A program made the translations under genes and the position numbers. A stretch of DNA of 27,046 nucleotides from a virus. The notes beneath the pieces are model-generated. The model was not told where the DNA came from. It was given only the letters and a program-made list of their open reading frames with translations, and made no database searches. Shown here in pieces: positions 13,945-22,693 of this stretch (positions are counted from its first letter, which is position 1; every line of letters begins with the position of its first letter). The stretch covers positions 1 to 27,046 of IMG/VR virus record IMGVR_UViG_3300020221_000104. The stretch is one strand, 5' to 3'.

Positions 13945-14502
13945 ATGAGCATTAAATTAGTAGTTAAAAATCAAAAACCTTTTACAGAAGTTGTTGTTGA
14001 TGCGAAAGGTATTAAGAGTTCCATTACTGTTGGAATTAAAGTTTACTCACATTCAGATATTGCTAAAGTACGTAAAGAATTTAAGAAAGTCCTTACCAAT
14101 GCTGAATTAGAACTTAAAACAGCTGAACTTACTAAATGGGAAGCAGAAGGCGATAAGACTGATCCTAGCTTCTACGTCAAACGCGAAGAACTTCAAGATG
14201 CTATTGAAGAATCTGCGGAGGAACAAGCAGAAGCTCTAATGGCTTTCTACAAAAAACAGATTACACATATTAAAAACGCTTCACTAGAATACAGTAAGAA
14301 TGGTGAAACTGTTGATCTTAATGTGGCTGATAGTAGGAAAGCTATACCAGTTGAATCTCTGTGGGAAGACCCTAGTGAGTGTTTAACCGTCCTCCTAGAC
14401 ACTTATCTAAACTATCTTCCTTTCAGAGATTCTTTAACTAGCAAAGTTTCTTCAGTTGTATTCAATATAGACATTAAAGAACAGGCTTCTTTAAAAAACT
14501 AA
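13945..14502 (+). CDS. Tail assembly chaperone (gpG-like), zero-frame product
   Basis: The 185-residue protein lies between the tail tube and the tape measure, where lambda encodes gpG. It is charged and helical in the middle (ELELKTAELTKWEAEGD, ELQDAIEESAEEQAEALMAFYKKQI), with a beta-like start (LVVKNQKPFTEVVVDAKGIKSSITVGIKVY). In this class the protein coats the tape measure to keep it soluble and directs tube polymerisation. A GAGGA ribosome site precedes the ATG, just downstream of the terminator. Its last codons contain a slippery sequence and the stop is TAA at 14500-14502, giving the short form. The longer fusion form is listed next. Confidence 0.82.
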   Translation: MSIKLVVKNQKPFTEVVVDAKGIKSSITVGIKVYSHSDIAKVRKEFKKVLTNAELELKTAELTKWEAEGDKTDPSFYVKREELQDAIEESAEEQAEALMAFYKKQITHIKNASLEYSKNGETVDLNVADSRKAIPVESLWEDPSECLTVLLDTYLNYLPFRDSLTSKVSSVVFNIDIKEQASLKN

Positions 14503-14891
14503 TTGAGGCTGGAGAATTTCTAGGTAGAGGTGCAATACTAGCTAAACAGGAAAACAAGATAGCAGAAGCTAAGAAGAAGAAAGATGACTTAGCTTCTGCC
14601 TTTCCCGGTTTAGGCTTTTCAGAAAATACTATAGAAGAATTAGAAGAGCCAGAAGAAGTTTTTTATCTCTGGGATGACTTAGAAGAAATTTTTGAGTTAT
14701 ATAAGATTCTTAGATATTATTTGACGGAATATTACGGAATTGATTCAGCCATTCTTATGGCACTTATACGGGATAAAAGGTTACCTGTCACGAGTACACT
14801 TAACAAAATACCTTATATCCATTCCAGTTACGTTGGTGTAATTTCGGTAGAAAATAGTAATGACACAAAAGGATCTGAAACTCAGTATTAA
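13945..14891 (+). CDS. Tail assembly chaperone fusion gpG-T made by -1 ribosomal frameshift
   Basis: At 14490-14499 the zero frame reads TCT TTA AAA AAC, containing two overlapping -1 slippery heptamers, T TTA AAA and A AAA AAC. A slip on the last AAC resumes at CTA (14499) and then reads 130 sense codons to TAA at 14889-14891, giving a fusion of about 315 residues. The T part begins LIEAGEFLGRGAILAKQENK, continues with a Lys/Glu-rich helix and has an aromatic core (VFYLWDDLEEIFELYKILRY) reminiscent of the T/DUF1799-type domains that bind the tail tube. It has no ATG of its own near its beginning, which is why simple gene calling leaves 14503-14859 empty. It overlaps the tape measure start by 32 bases. 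Confidence 0.8.
14490..14499 (+). promoter_or_regulatory. -1 frameshift slippery site of the tail chaperone gene
   Basis: The ten bases TTTAAAAAAC contain T TTA AAA (14490-14496) and A AAA AAC (14493-14499) in the correct phase. A weak CAGG lies a few bases upstream as a possible stimulatory ribosome site. No strong downstream hairpin was obvious to the eye. The zero-frame stop follows immediately. Confidence 0.8.
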
Positions 14892-17800
14892 GATTTCCGT
14901 AGATGAATCTGGTTTAGTTAAATTAGATAAATCTGTCACTAACCAAGTAAATAAGACAAAAGAACTTGAAGCTGCTTCCGAAAGACTCAAAGCAGCTAAA
15001 CTTAAAGCAGCAGATGCTTTCATACATGCTCAAGATATTGCAGCCAGAGCGACAAAGCAGGTTAATGAAGGAGTTATTAGCCTAGGTTTAGCCTTACATA
15101 ATGTCGAACGTGCAACAAATAAGCAGAAAAAAGCTCTAAATGACCTTACAACTGCTGAGACAGCTTATCAATCTGAAGCAAAGAAGACAGTTAAAATCTT
15201 AAATGAGATAGCTAGATTACAAACAACTGCTTCAGAAAAAGCTCCTACCTACCATTTTGAGCCTAATGCAGATAAATCGATAGAACTAAGTCCAACAAAA
15301 GAACTTACTCCGAAAGAAGCTAAGATCCAAACCGCTTTACAAGCTATATATCGTAAACGAGCTGAAGAAACTAAACGTTATAACGAAGAACAAAAAGCAC
15401 TAGAAAAACAAAGACTAGCAGATTTTAATCTCGTAGAGACTAAGTTAAAAGAAGCTTCCGCACGTCGACTTAAAATCGAGCAAGATCGTGAAAAAGCTAT
15501 ACAAGCTAATTTACAAGCCTCTATTGCGAAACAACGTGAAATCAATGCAGCTCATGTAGCTCAAACTGTAAGATCTTTGACTTCAGCTAATGAACCTAGC
15601 AGAGCAGCAGAATTAGCTAGTTTGCGTTCGTCCATTCAGGCTAAATATGCTCGTTCAGCGGCAGAAGAACAAGTACAAGAAGATTTACATAAAAAAGCTA
15701 TAGCTGCCAATCTCGCTGCTTATAAGCAACAAACGGCTGATTCTCTTAAAGAATTAGATAACAAAGTTAAGCTTGAAACTTCCATTAGAAAATTTGGTGC
15801 AGATAGTCAACAAACTATTGCTCTAAAAGTAGCTATGGAAGAACAACGTATTAAGAAAGAACTTGCAACTACTCTAGCTAGAATTGAAAGAGAAATTACT
15901 TCTGGCAGTATTACCAGTTCCGAAGCACGTGGCAAAGTAAAAACTGCCACTAATTCGGCTACAGCAGCTCTTATTAATAACTCTAAAGCCCTAGAAGATA
16001 ATAATAAATCTCTTGAGCGTAATAGACAACATCATCAAAGTTTAGCGGTACACCTTAGCGGGGTCACGTCACACATTGGTAAACATATTGGTATCTACAG
16101 GCTTCTCAATGCAGCTATTAACTTAACAGAACAAGCTTTACTCTCTGTTCCACGCACACTTATTCAATTACAAAGTTCTACTGCTTCACTTTCAGCTACT
16201 TTTCAAAGTGCCGCTGGAGCAGCTAGAGAGTTAGCATTTATCAATGAGGAAGCACAACGTACAGGTATAGCTGTAAATCAGTTAAGGAAGTCTTATGCTG
16301 ATTTTGCTGCCTCTATGTTAATGGCTGGTGAGTCTGCTGAGACTTTACGTAGAGTATTTGCTGGTGTGAACACAATTGCTACTACTTTACACATGACAAC
16401 TGATGCGGTGGAAAGTACATTTCTTGCTTTATCCCAAGCGTTCAATAAAGGTAAAATACAAGCTGAAGAGATGGTTAAACAGCTTGCACAGAGATTACCG
16501 GGTATCTACAACCAAGCCGCAACTGCTTTAGGTATGACAACTAAAGAACTCGGCGAGCAAATGAAAAAAGGGCTTGTTGAAGCACATGGTAATATTGATA
16601 AAATCATACAACTACTTGCAACTGTTTATGGTGGTGACGCTTTTAAAAAAGCATCTACTGGTTTAAATGCTGAACTTGGTAGACTTTCTACTGCTTGGAC
16701 ACATTTTACTGAAACAATAGGTGTAGCGGCAGAAACTCCTATGAAGACCTTTGTTAAAAACGCCGCGTCTGTTTTAGAATACCTGACTAAAATGACATCT
16801 GATGCTGGTGCAACAGCAAAAGCTCTTAATGCTGTTGCTGCTGCACTAGCCGCAATAACAACAGCAACAGTTCTATCTGGTCTTGCTAGTCTTAGTGGAG
16901 CTGTAGTCAAAGTTGCAGGCGTACTCAAGACGTTATTTGAGTTAGTCAGAGGACATCCTCTGATAGCTCTAGGCTCTATTACAGCTGGTATTGCTACAGA
17001 CGTTTATCTTGATAACAAAGACCTAGAGGAACAGCAAAAGAAACTTAATATAATTATACAGAAACAACAAGAACTGAAGGATATACAGAATAAGGGTTTA
17101 CTTGCGAAAGCTAAAAAACCATCCGTTGATGAGAATCAGGAAGTTAAAGATATAAAAAAGCTAATAGACGCGTATGATAAAGAAACTGCTCGTCTCACAC
17201 AACAAACCGGTATGTTCTTCAGACCTATTGGTCTAGCCAAAAAAGACTACGAGAAGAGACTGAAGGACAGGAAGCTGCTTGTAGATATGCTAGAACATAC
17301 TATAAAGGAAGCCAAAAACGAACCAACCGAAAAGTTTAAAACATCCATTGACATTGGCATTGATAAAGGAGCTGCTAAAGGAGCTGCTAAAGAAGCCGCA
17401 AAACTTGCGAAAGAAACTTATAGAGCTGCCTTTGAGGAGATTAAGGCATCTTATAATGAAACTTTTGGGGATATAGCTGATGCTTCAGCGAGGGTCGATA
17501 GTTTATATGAACAAAATATCCTAAGTATCTCAACTTATTTTACTCAAAAGGAACAATTACAAAAGACTGATCTTTATGTACAACAGGCTATGATACAAGC
17601 TGAGATAGATCTAGCCAGCAGCAAACACGATAAAATTAAAATAGCTAAACTCGAAGGCGAACTTGTTAAAATAAACAATAAAGCAAGTCAAGATGCTATC
17701 AAGTTAAGTCAAGAGAAATACAATGCCGAGTTAAAATATAAGAATCTCCTTGAGTCTACTCAAATATCTTATCTAAACTCAGTAAACATGTCTGCGAAAG

Positions 17801-20800
17801 CAGCAAGAGTTAGTTTCGATACGCAAAATAGAGAAAGATTAAATTCTCTCCAAACTGCTTATGTTAAAGGAGAGCCGGGCGCTGCTACAGCTTTAGAACA
17901 ATTCGGTGCTGAAAGACATAATACACTGCTTAAGGCTAGTTTTGATGAAGCTCAGAGATATAGAGATGCTTTGCACTCTATTGACGATGGTTGGAAACAG
18001 ATAGGTGCTACGTCCTCAGATGTCTTATCAGCTTCACTAGGTGGATTCTCTCCTCTATTTAATTTATTTGACAACTTCGCAAGTAAGCAGAATGAATTAG
18101 TCCAAAAACTTGAAGATGTCCATGCAGAAGCAAGGAGACTTAAGGATGTACAGATTGCCCCCAATGACAAGGACGCTGAAAACAAACTATTTAAAGACAG
18201 AGAGATTAATCAAAAACAGATAAACCTACTTGAAGCTGAATCAGCAGCTAATAGAATTAAACTTGCTCGTGAATCGTTTGGTATCGTAACGAGCATGTTT
18301 AAAGAAGGCACGAAAGCAAGAAAAATTGCTCACGTAGCTGAAATGGCATTTAACGTAGCTGAGAAGTTTGGAATACTTGCAAAATTACCACTACTTGGTG
18401 CTGAAGCAATGCTTACACAGGGTAAAGGTGATCCGTATACTGCTTTTGCTCGTATAGCTGCTATGGGTGCTTTGGTTGCAGCTATTATTGCTGCTGTAGG
18501 TGGAAGTAAACCATCAGTCAAAGATACAACCATGCCAGAATCTACTGGTCAAGGTACAGTTTATGGTGATAAAACAACTGAAAGTACGTCTATCACAGAT
18601 AGTTTAGGTTATCTTGCAGATATTAACCTTAAGTCTTATGGCGAGTTAAAGCAAATCAATGCAAATTTAGTAGCAACAACACATTCTATTACTGCGTTAG
18701 TCTTGGCAAGTTCTAAAGGCCTAACACTTAATAAAGTAAATACTGCTCAGTTAACTGCTGTTAGTCCTGACAGAAATAAGATTATATCTAACATACTAAC
18801 AGCCGCCAACTTTATTACATATGGTACTGTACCGGGGTTAATCATGCTGGCATTGACATTTATCCCTGGTGTAGGTAAAGCTATATCAGCCGTTGTTAAC
18901 TTCTTTATTAATGGTCTATTGGGTAAAGTTACTAAAACGATAACAGCTCAAGGTCTCATAGCTTCATCGATGGCAGCCGCTAGAATTGAACAAGGAGAGA
19001 AAGCTATTATCTCTCAATACACCACTATTAAAAAGAAAACAGAGGGCTGGTTTTTTACAAGCATCAAGATATATGATGTCATGTCTAAAGCAACTGAAGC
19101 AAGTATAAGCACTTTCACTAATATATTTCAGTACATGATTAATATTATGAAAGGTTTTGCTGGTAACTTAACTTCAACTGAGTATGACAAAGTTTTATTA
19201 TATACCTTCAGTAAGATTAAAATTAATCTTTATAAACAAGATCCAGCCAAAATTACTGAGAAGTTAAAACAAGTTCTATCTGCTGAGTTAGATAAGTACG
19301 CTCAATATGTATTTGGTGATATTTATGGTATTTACCAAGACTTAAAAGAGGGTATGTTTACAACACTTACCCGTGTGACTAAACAAGCTGCATTTACTAA
19401 ATTTTCTTTTGATAAACTTGGTATCACAGTACCAACTGTTCAAACTGAGTTAGTAGCCGTAGCCGAAGCACTCATTGGTGCAGGCTCAAGTGCTGAAGCA
19501 GCAGCAGATAGATTTAAAGATTTCCAAAAAACTGTAGATACTTTCTATAACAACTTTAGCACAGAAGCTAAGAAAAATCTGGATTCTTTAGATAACTTTA
19601 CACAATCTTTACTGACTATTTTTGCTGAGGATGTAAAAGGAGCAATTACAAAAGCTGAAGGTCCCTTTAAGTCACTTAATGAAGCCTTCTTCACTACACT
19701 CCGAACTACAGGTGACGTATATGCCGCTGTAGAAGCAATGAATAAAGCTATAGATATAACGAGAGCGGGCGCACAAAATGCTGTAGCAGCTATTCTGTCT
19801 CTTGACCCTGCTATAGCTAAACTTGTATCAACTATTACGCATCCTATAACTGAGCAGATAACACTTTTACAGGATACAGTTAATAACTTTACTACTGTTG
19901 AACTGATTGAAAAACTCAAAGGTGAGAAGGATATAAACATCCAAAAGACACTTGTAGCTAAGTCTACCAAACTGATTATGGAGAAGTATAATATAGAACT
20001 TAATGCTATCAAGTCTACAAAATCTGCTCTCAAAGATCTAGGTAATATGGTTAAGAATCTGCTACTTGGTGATTTATCTACTCTTGATCCTACTGAGAAA
20101 TACCAAGAAGCTGAGAAGCAGTATTTCAACTTATTAGCTCAACTAAAGAGCGAGGATGCTGTAAAAGCAAGTGAAGCTGCTAGTAAAATAGGTTCTGCTG
20201 CTCAAACTTACTTACAAGAAGCTAAATCATATTTTAGTGCTACTACCGAGTATGCAGCTATTTTCAAATCCGTCACGGATACTTTATCTAAACTATCTGA
20301 TATAAACACAACTGGTGAAGCAGCGATAATTGCCGCTACAGAAAATTTAGCTACTGCGGCTATTGACCAATTAAAGGGGCTGGCTACAATAGCAGCAAAG
20401 TCTTTGGAAGATATTATTGTAGTCGCTATGCAGAAATTTAATGACCAAGCTGCATCAATAGTACCTGCAAGAGAATCAGAAATTATGACAAGTATCCTTA
20501 ACAAAATTACTGCTGCTCTGGCGACAACTGATACTAAGGATGATACTTTAGCTGACCGGTTACTACAAGCTTTCAAGGCGGATAAAGCTAATAGCGTTTC
20601 GGGTAACCTTTACCGTACTGATGCAGACATTGAAACTGGACTAGCAACTGCTGCTAAAACAAAACCGACAACAGATGATTTTGTTTGGGATCTTGTAAAG
20701 AGGGCTTACAAAACAGACCCTAACCTAGCTAACTACTTATTAGAACTAGACAGACAGAAACTAGAAGCAGATAAGGCTGAAGTAGATGCACAACTTGTTA

Positions 20801-21153
20801 TTGCAAAAAAGACTACAAATAGGACTCTTATAGAAAATCTTAAAAAACAGAGTAAGGAGATTGACGGCAGAATTAAGTTATTAACGAAACAGATCGACCC
20901 CCAATTCAAACCTAAAGCTAAAGCTTCCGGGGGTTCTGCTTCGGGCTTGACTTTAGTTGGTGAACAAGGCCCAGAATTATTGCAACTCCCTTTCGGTTCG
21001 TCTATAATGAGTAATCCTTCTACAAATAGATACATAAATGCGAACTCAAAAGCATCTACGGATCTATTACAAGAGATTAAAGTCGAATTAGTTACTCTAA
21101 ATGGTAGAATGGAAACTATCGAAAGAAAAACTAGACTTGGGGCTAAGGCATGA
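14860..21153 (+). CDS. Tail tape measure protein
   Basis: At 2097 residues this is by far the largest gene. Residues to about 390 are coiled-coil rich in Lys, Glu and Ala. Residues from about 430 to 616 match the tape-measure N-terminal domain of lambda-family phages (FINEEAQRTGIAVNQLRKSYADFAASM, VFAGVNTIATTLHMTTDAVESTFLALSQAFNKGKIQAEEM, QLAQRLPG). Hydrophobic segments that could insert into the host membrane lie near 656-690, 1197-1214 and 1317-1354. The C-terminus has ASGGSASGLTLVGEQGPELLQLPFGS (2021-2047), the signature end of such proteins. It sets tail length and is ejected ahead of DNA. By the usual per-residue rule the tail would be very long, around 300 nm. The ribosome site is weak. 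The start overlaps the end of the T frame and the stop overlaps the next ATG. Confidence 0.95.
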   Translation: MTQKDLKLSIKISVDESGLVKLDKSVTNQVNKTKELEAASERLKAAKLKAADAFIHAQDIAARATKQVNEGVISLGLALHNVERATNKQKKALNDLTTAETAYQSEAKKTVKILNEIARLQTTASEKAPTYHFEPNADKSIELSPTKELTPKEAKIQTALQAIYRKRAEETKRYNEEQKALEKQRLADFNLVETKLKEASARRLKIEQDREKAIQANLQASIAKQREINAAHVAQTVRSLTSANEPSRAAELASLRSSIQAKYARSAAEEQVQEDLHKKAIAANLAAYKQQTADSLKELDNKVKLETSIRKFGADSQQTIALKVAMEEQRIKKELATTLARIEREITSGSITSSEARGKVKTATNSATAALINNSKALEDNNKSLERNRQHHQSLAVHLSGVTSHIGKHIGIYRLLNAAINLTEQALLSVPRTLIQLQSSTASLSATFQSAAGAARELAFINEEAQRTGIAVNQLRKSYADFAASMLMAGESAETLRRVFAGVNTIATTLHMTTDAVESTFLALSQAFNKGKIQAEEMVKQLAQRLPGIYNQAATALGMTTKELGEQMKKGLVEAHGNIDKIIQLLATVYGGDAFKKASTGLNAELGRLSTAWTHFTETIGVAAETPMKTFVKNAASVLEYLTKMTSDAGATAKALNAVAAALAAITTATVLSGLASLSGAVVKVAGVLKTLFELVRGHPLIALGSITAGIATDVYLDNKDLEEQQKKLNIIIQKQQELKDIQNKGLLAKAKKPSVDENQEVKDIKKLIDAYDKETARLTQQTGMFFRPIGLAKKDYEKRLKDRKLLVDMLEHTIKEAKNEPTEKFKTSIDIGIDKGAAKGAAKEAAKLAKETYRAAFEEIKASYNETFGDIADASARVDSLYEQNILSISTYFTQKEQLQKTDLYVQQAMIQAEIDLASSKHDKIKIAKLEGELVKINNKASQDAIKLSQEKYNAELKYKNLLESTQISYLNSVNMSAKAARVSFDTQNRERLNSLQTAYVKGEPGAATALEQFGAERHNTLLKASFDEAQRYRDALHSIDDGWKQIGATSSDVLSASLGGFSPLFNLFDNFASKQNELVQKLEDVHAEARRLKDVQIAPNDKDAENKLFKDREINQKQINLLEAESAANRIKLARESFGIVTSMFKEGTKARKIAHVAEMAFNVAEKFGILAKLPLLGAEAMLTQGKGDPYTAFARIAAMGALVAAIIAAVGGSKPSVKDTTMPESTGQGTVYGDKTTESTSITDSLGYLADINLKSYGELKQINANLVATTHSITALVLASSKGLTLNKVNTAQLTAVSPDRNKIISNILTAANFITYGTVPGLIMLALTFIPGVGKAISAVVNFFINGLLGKVTKTITAQGLIASSMAAARIEQGEKAIISQYTTIKKKTEGWFFTSIKIYDVMSKATEASISTFTNIFQYMINIMKGFAGNLTSTEYDKVLLYTFSKIKINLYKQDPAKITEKLKQVLSAELDKYAQYVFGDIYGIYQDLKEGMFTTLTRVTKQAAFTKFSFDKLGITVPTVQTELVAVAEALIGAGSSAEAAADRFKDFQKTVDTFYNNFSTEAKKNLDSLDNFTQSLLTIFAEDVKGAITKAEGPFKSLNEAFFTTLRTTGDVYAAVEAMNKAIDITRAGAQNAVAAILSLDPAIAKLVSTITHPITEQITLLQDTVNNFTTVELIEKLKGEKDINIQKTLVAKSTKLIMEKYNIELNAIKSTKSALKDLGNMVKNLLLGDLSTLDPTEKYQEAEKQYFNLLAQLKSEDAVKASEAASKIGSAAQTYLQEAKSYFSATTEYAAIFKSVTDTLSKLSDINTTGEAAIIAATENLATAAIDQLKGLATIAAKSLEDIIVVAMQKFNDQAASIVPARESEIMTSILNKITAALATTDTKDDTLADRLLQAFKADKANSVSGNLYRTDADIETGLATAAKTKPTTDDFVWDLVKRAYKTDPNLANYLLELDRQKLEADKAEVDAQLVIAKKTTNRTLIENLKKQSKEIDGRIKLLTKQIDPQFKPKAKASGGSASGLTLVGEQGPELLQLPFGSSIMSNPSTNRYINANSKASTDLLQEIKVELVTLNGRMETIERKTRLGAKA

Positions 21154-22691
21154 GTTTGATCTATATAGTAGATATTGATAGTTATAGACTGTCACCTACG
21201 ACAGGTAATGAGACGTTAAGATTCTCTAGGAAATTAAAGGTTACAATAGGAACTGTAACCTATCTTCCTTTTATCCAACAACCTTCCTTAGTTGGACAAG
21301 GTTTTTCATTAGAAAGTACATTAGGTGGATCATTCTCATCTTCAGTAGGGGAGCTTGTTCTTGCGAATGTAGAAAGACAATTGGATTATCTCAAGAACTA
21401 TATTCTTGAAGGTAAAATCTTAACCCTTAAATTATATGATACAGTACAGCTATCTAGCACAACTATACTTGTCCAACGTATAGATCAAGTCGTGTTTGAA
21501 TGGGATAAAATATCTATCCGCCTTACAAATGACACAGAGCTTCTAGATAAACCACTACAGACAAAGAAATACCTTGGTACAGGAACAACTACAGGAGCTA
21601 CAACTAGTTTTGAAGGCTCTATACAGTCAAAAAATAAACTAAAACCATTATTATTCGGTAGAGTATCAAATCTAAGTCCTTACTTAGTAGATTCTGTAAA
21701 TCTCGTCTATCAAGTAAGTAGTGAAACTGTAGGACAGATTGTCAGTGTGGCTAGTAATGGAGCTTTCCTAACAGCAGCTTCGTCACAACCATCAACTTTT
21801 TCTGCCTTTAGTTCGACCAATGTTGATGCTGGTTATTATGTACATTACTCAGGGACAGAGGGAACGTACTTAAAACTAGGTATGGAATCTGGACAAATAA
21901 CCTGTACAGTATGGGAGAAAATATCACCTATAGAAAACTCTGCTGGTGCAGTTATCAAGCGTATACTTGCCTTAACTGGTTATAGCTACAATACATCTGA
22001 TTTTACTTATCTTGATAGTGTTCAGGGTGATAGTATTGGTATTGTTATCAGTGGAGAAGACTCTGTAGCTACTGTTCTAACAACGATCTGCTCTAGTATA
22101 GGTGCTTGGTGGGGATTTGACAGTACTAACACATTTAGGTTATTTTATTTTGGTAATTTAACCGCTACCTCATTAGCATCAATCTACCAAAGATCAAATA
22201 TAGACGAGTACGGTATTGTATCTTTTGAGTTAGAAAATGCTTCATTTAATAGTAAATATTCTCCTACAAAAGAGATTAAGTTATCTTATGATAAGAACTG
22301 GACTGTCATTGACAAAGCCAATTTAGCGGGATATGTACTTACACATCACCAAGAAAGATCGACTTGGTTGTCTGAAGAATACAGGTACGCCGTTGCTTCT
22401 ACTACATCCGATTATCCCGCAAGTCACACCATTACATATGACACATTGTTTATAAGTGAATTTGCTGCAAAAGCTGAAGCTGCTAGAATCTTGGCACTAA
22501 CATCAGTTAAACGTTATATCTCTAATTGTTCTGTAAGACTACCTACAGCTACTCTCAAAAACCTAGTTCCTTGTGGCATTGTCACAATTTACCTTCCTCG
22601 ATATGACTTTACGAATGGAAAAGTTTTTGTTATACTTTCTGTAGAGATTGACTACGAATTATCTACAGCTAATTTAGTTCTTTGGGGATAA
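21150..22691 (+). CDS. Baseplate/tail-hub-like tail protein
   Basis: The 513-residue protein follows the tape measure through an ATGA overlap, in the slot of distal-tail and hub proteins. Residues of about 40-110 (LPFIQQPSLVGQGFSLESTLGGSFSSSVGELVLANVERQLDYLKNYILEGKILTLKLYD) match the 'gG.s.ss.GelvL.N.dg.LD.L..y..eGr.l.lr' module common in tail-tip proteins of Gram-negative phages. The middle part (ENSAGAVIKRILALTGY, DSVATVLTTICSSIGAWWGFD) resembles the hub region that forms a ring at the tail tip, and the end (PCGIVTIYLPRYDFTNGKVFVILSVEIDYE) a further beta domain. It presumably joins the tube to the fibre encoded next. No enzymatic motif was seen. Confidence 0.7.
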   Translation: MSLIYIVDIDSYRLSPTTGNETLRFSRKLKVTIGTVTYLPFIQQPSLVGQGFSLESTLGGSFSSSVGELVLANVERQLDYLKNYILEGKILTLKLYDTVQLSSTTILVQRIDQVVFEWDKISIRLTNDTELLDKPLQTKKYLGTGTTTGATTSFEGSIQSKNKLKPLLFGRVSNLSPYLVDSVNLVYQVSSETVGQIVSVASNGAFLTAASSQPSTFSAFSSTNVDAGYYVHYSGTEGTYLKLGMESGQITCTVWEKISPIENSAGAVIKRILALTGYSYNTSDFTYLDSVQGDSIGIVISGEDSVATVLTTICSSIGAWWGFDSTNTFRLFYFGNLTATSLASIYQRSNIDEYGIVSFELENASFNSKYSPTKEIKLSYDKNWTVIDKANLAGYVLTHHQERSTWLSEEYRYAVASTTSDYPASHTITYDTLFISEFAAKAEAARILALTSVKRYISNCSVRLPTATLKNLVPCGIVTIYLPRYDFTNGKVFVILSVEIDYELSTANLVLWG

Positions 22692-22693
22692 TA

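Noticed and set aside
14503-14859. Independent T gene with its own start
   Set aside because: The frame has no ATG, GTG or TTG with a ribosome site near its beginning. The double slippery site at the end of G explains it better.
19545-20129. Leftward frame of 194 codons inside the tape measure
   Set aside because: It is a shadow of a long intact tape measure frame. The product is Ser/Val/Ile-rich low-complexity antisense with no ribosome site or family.
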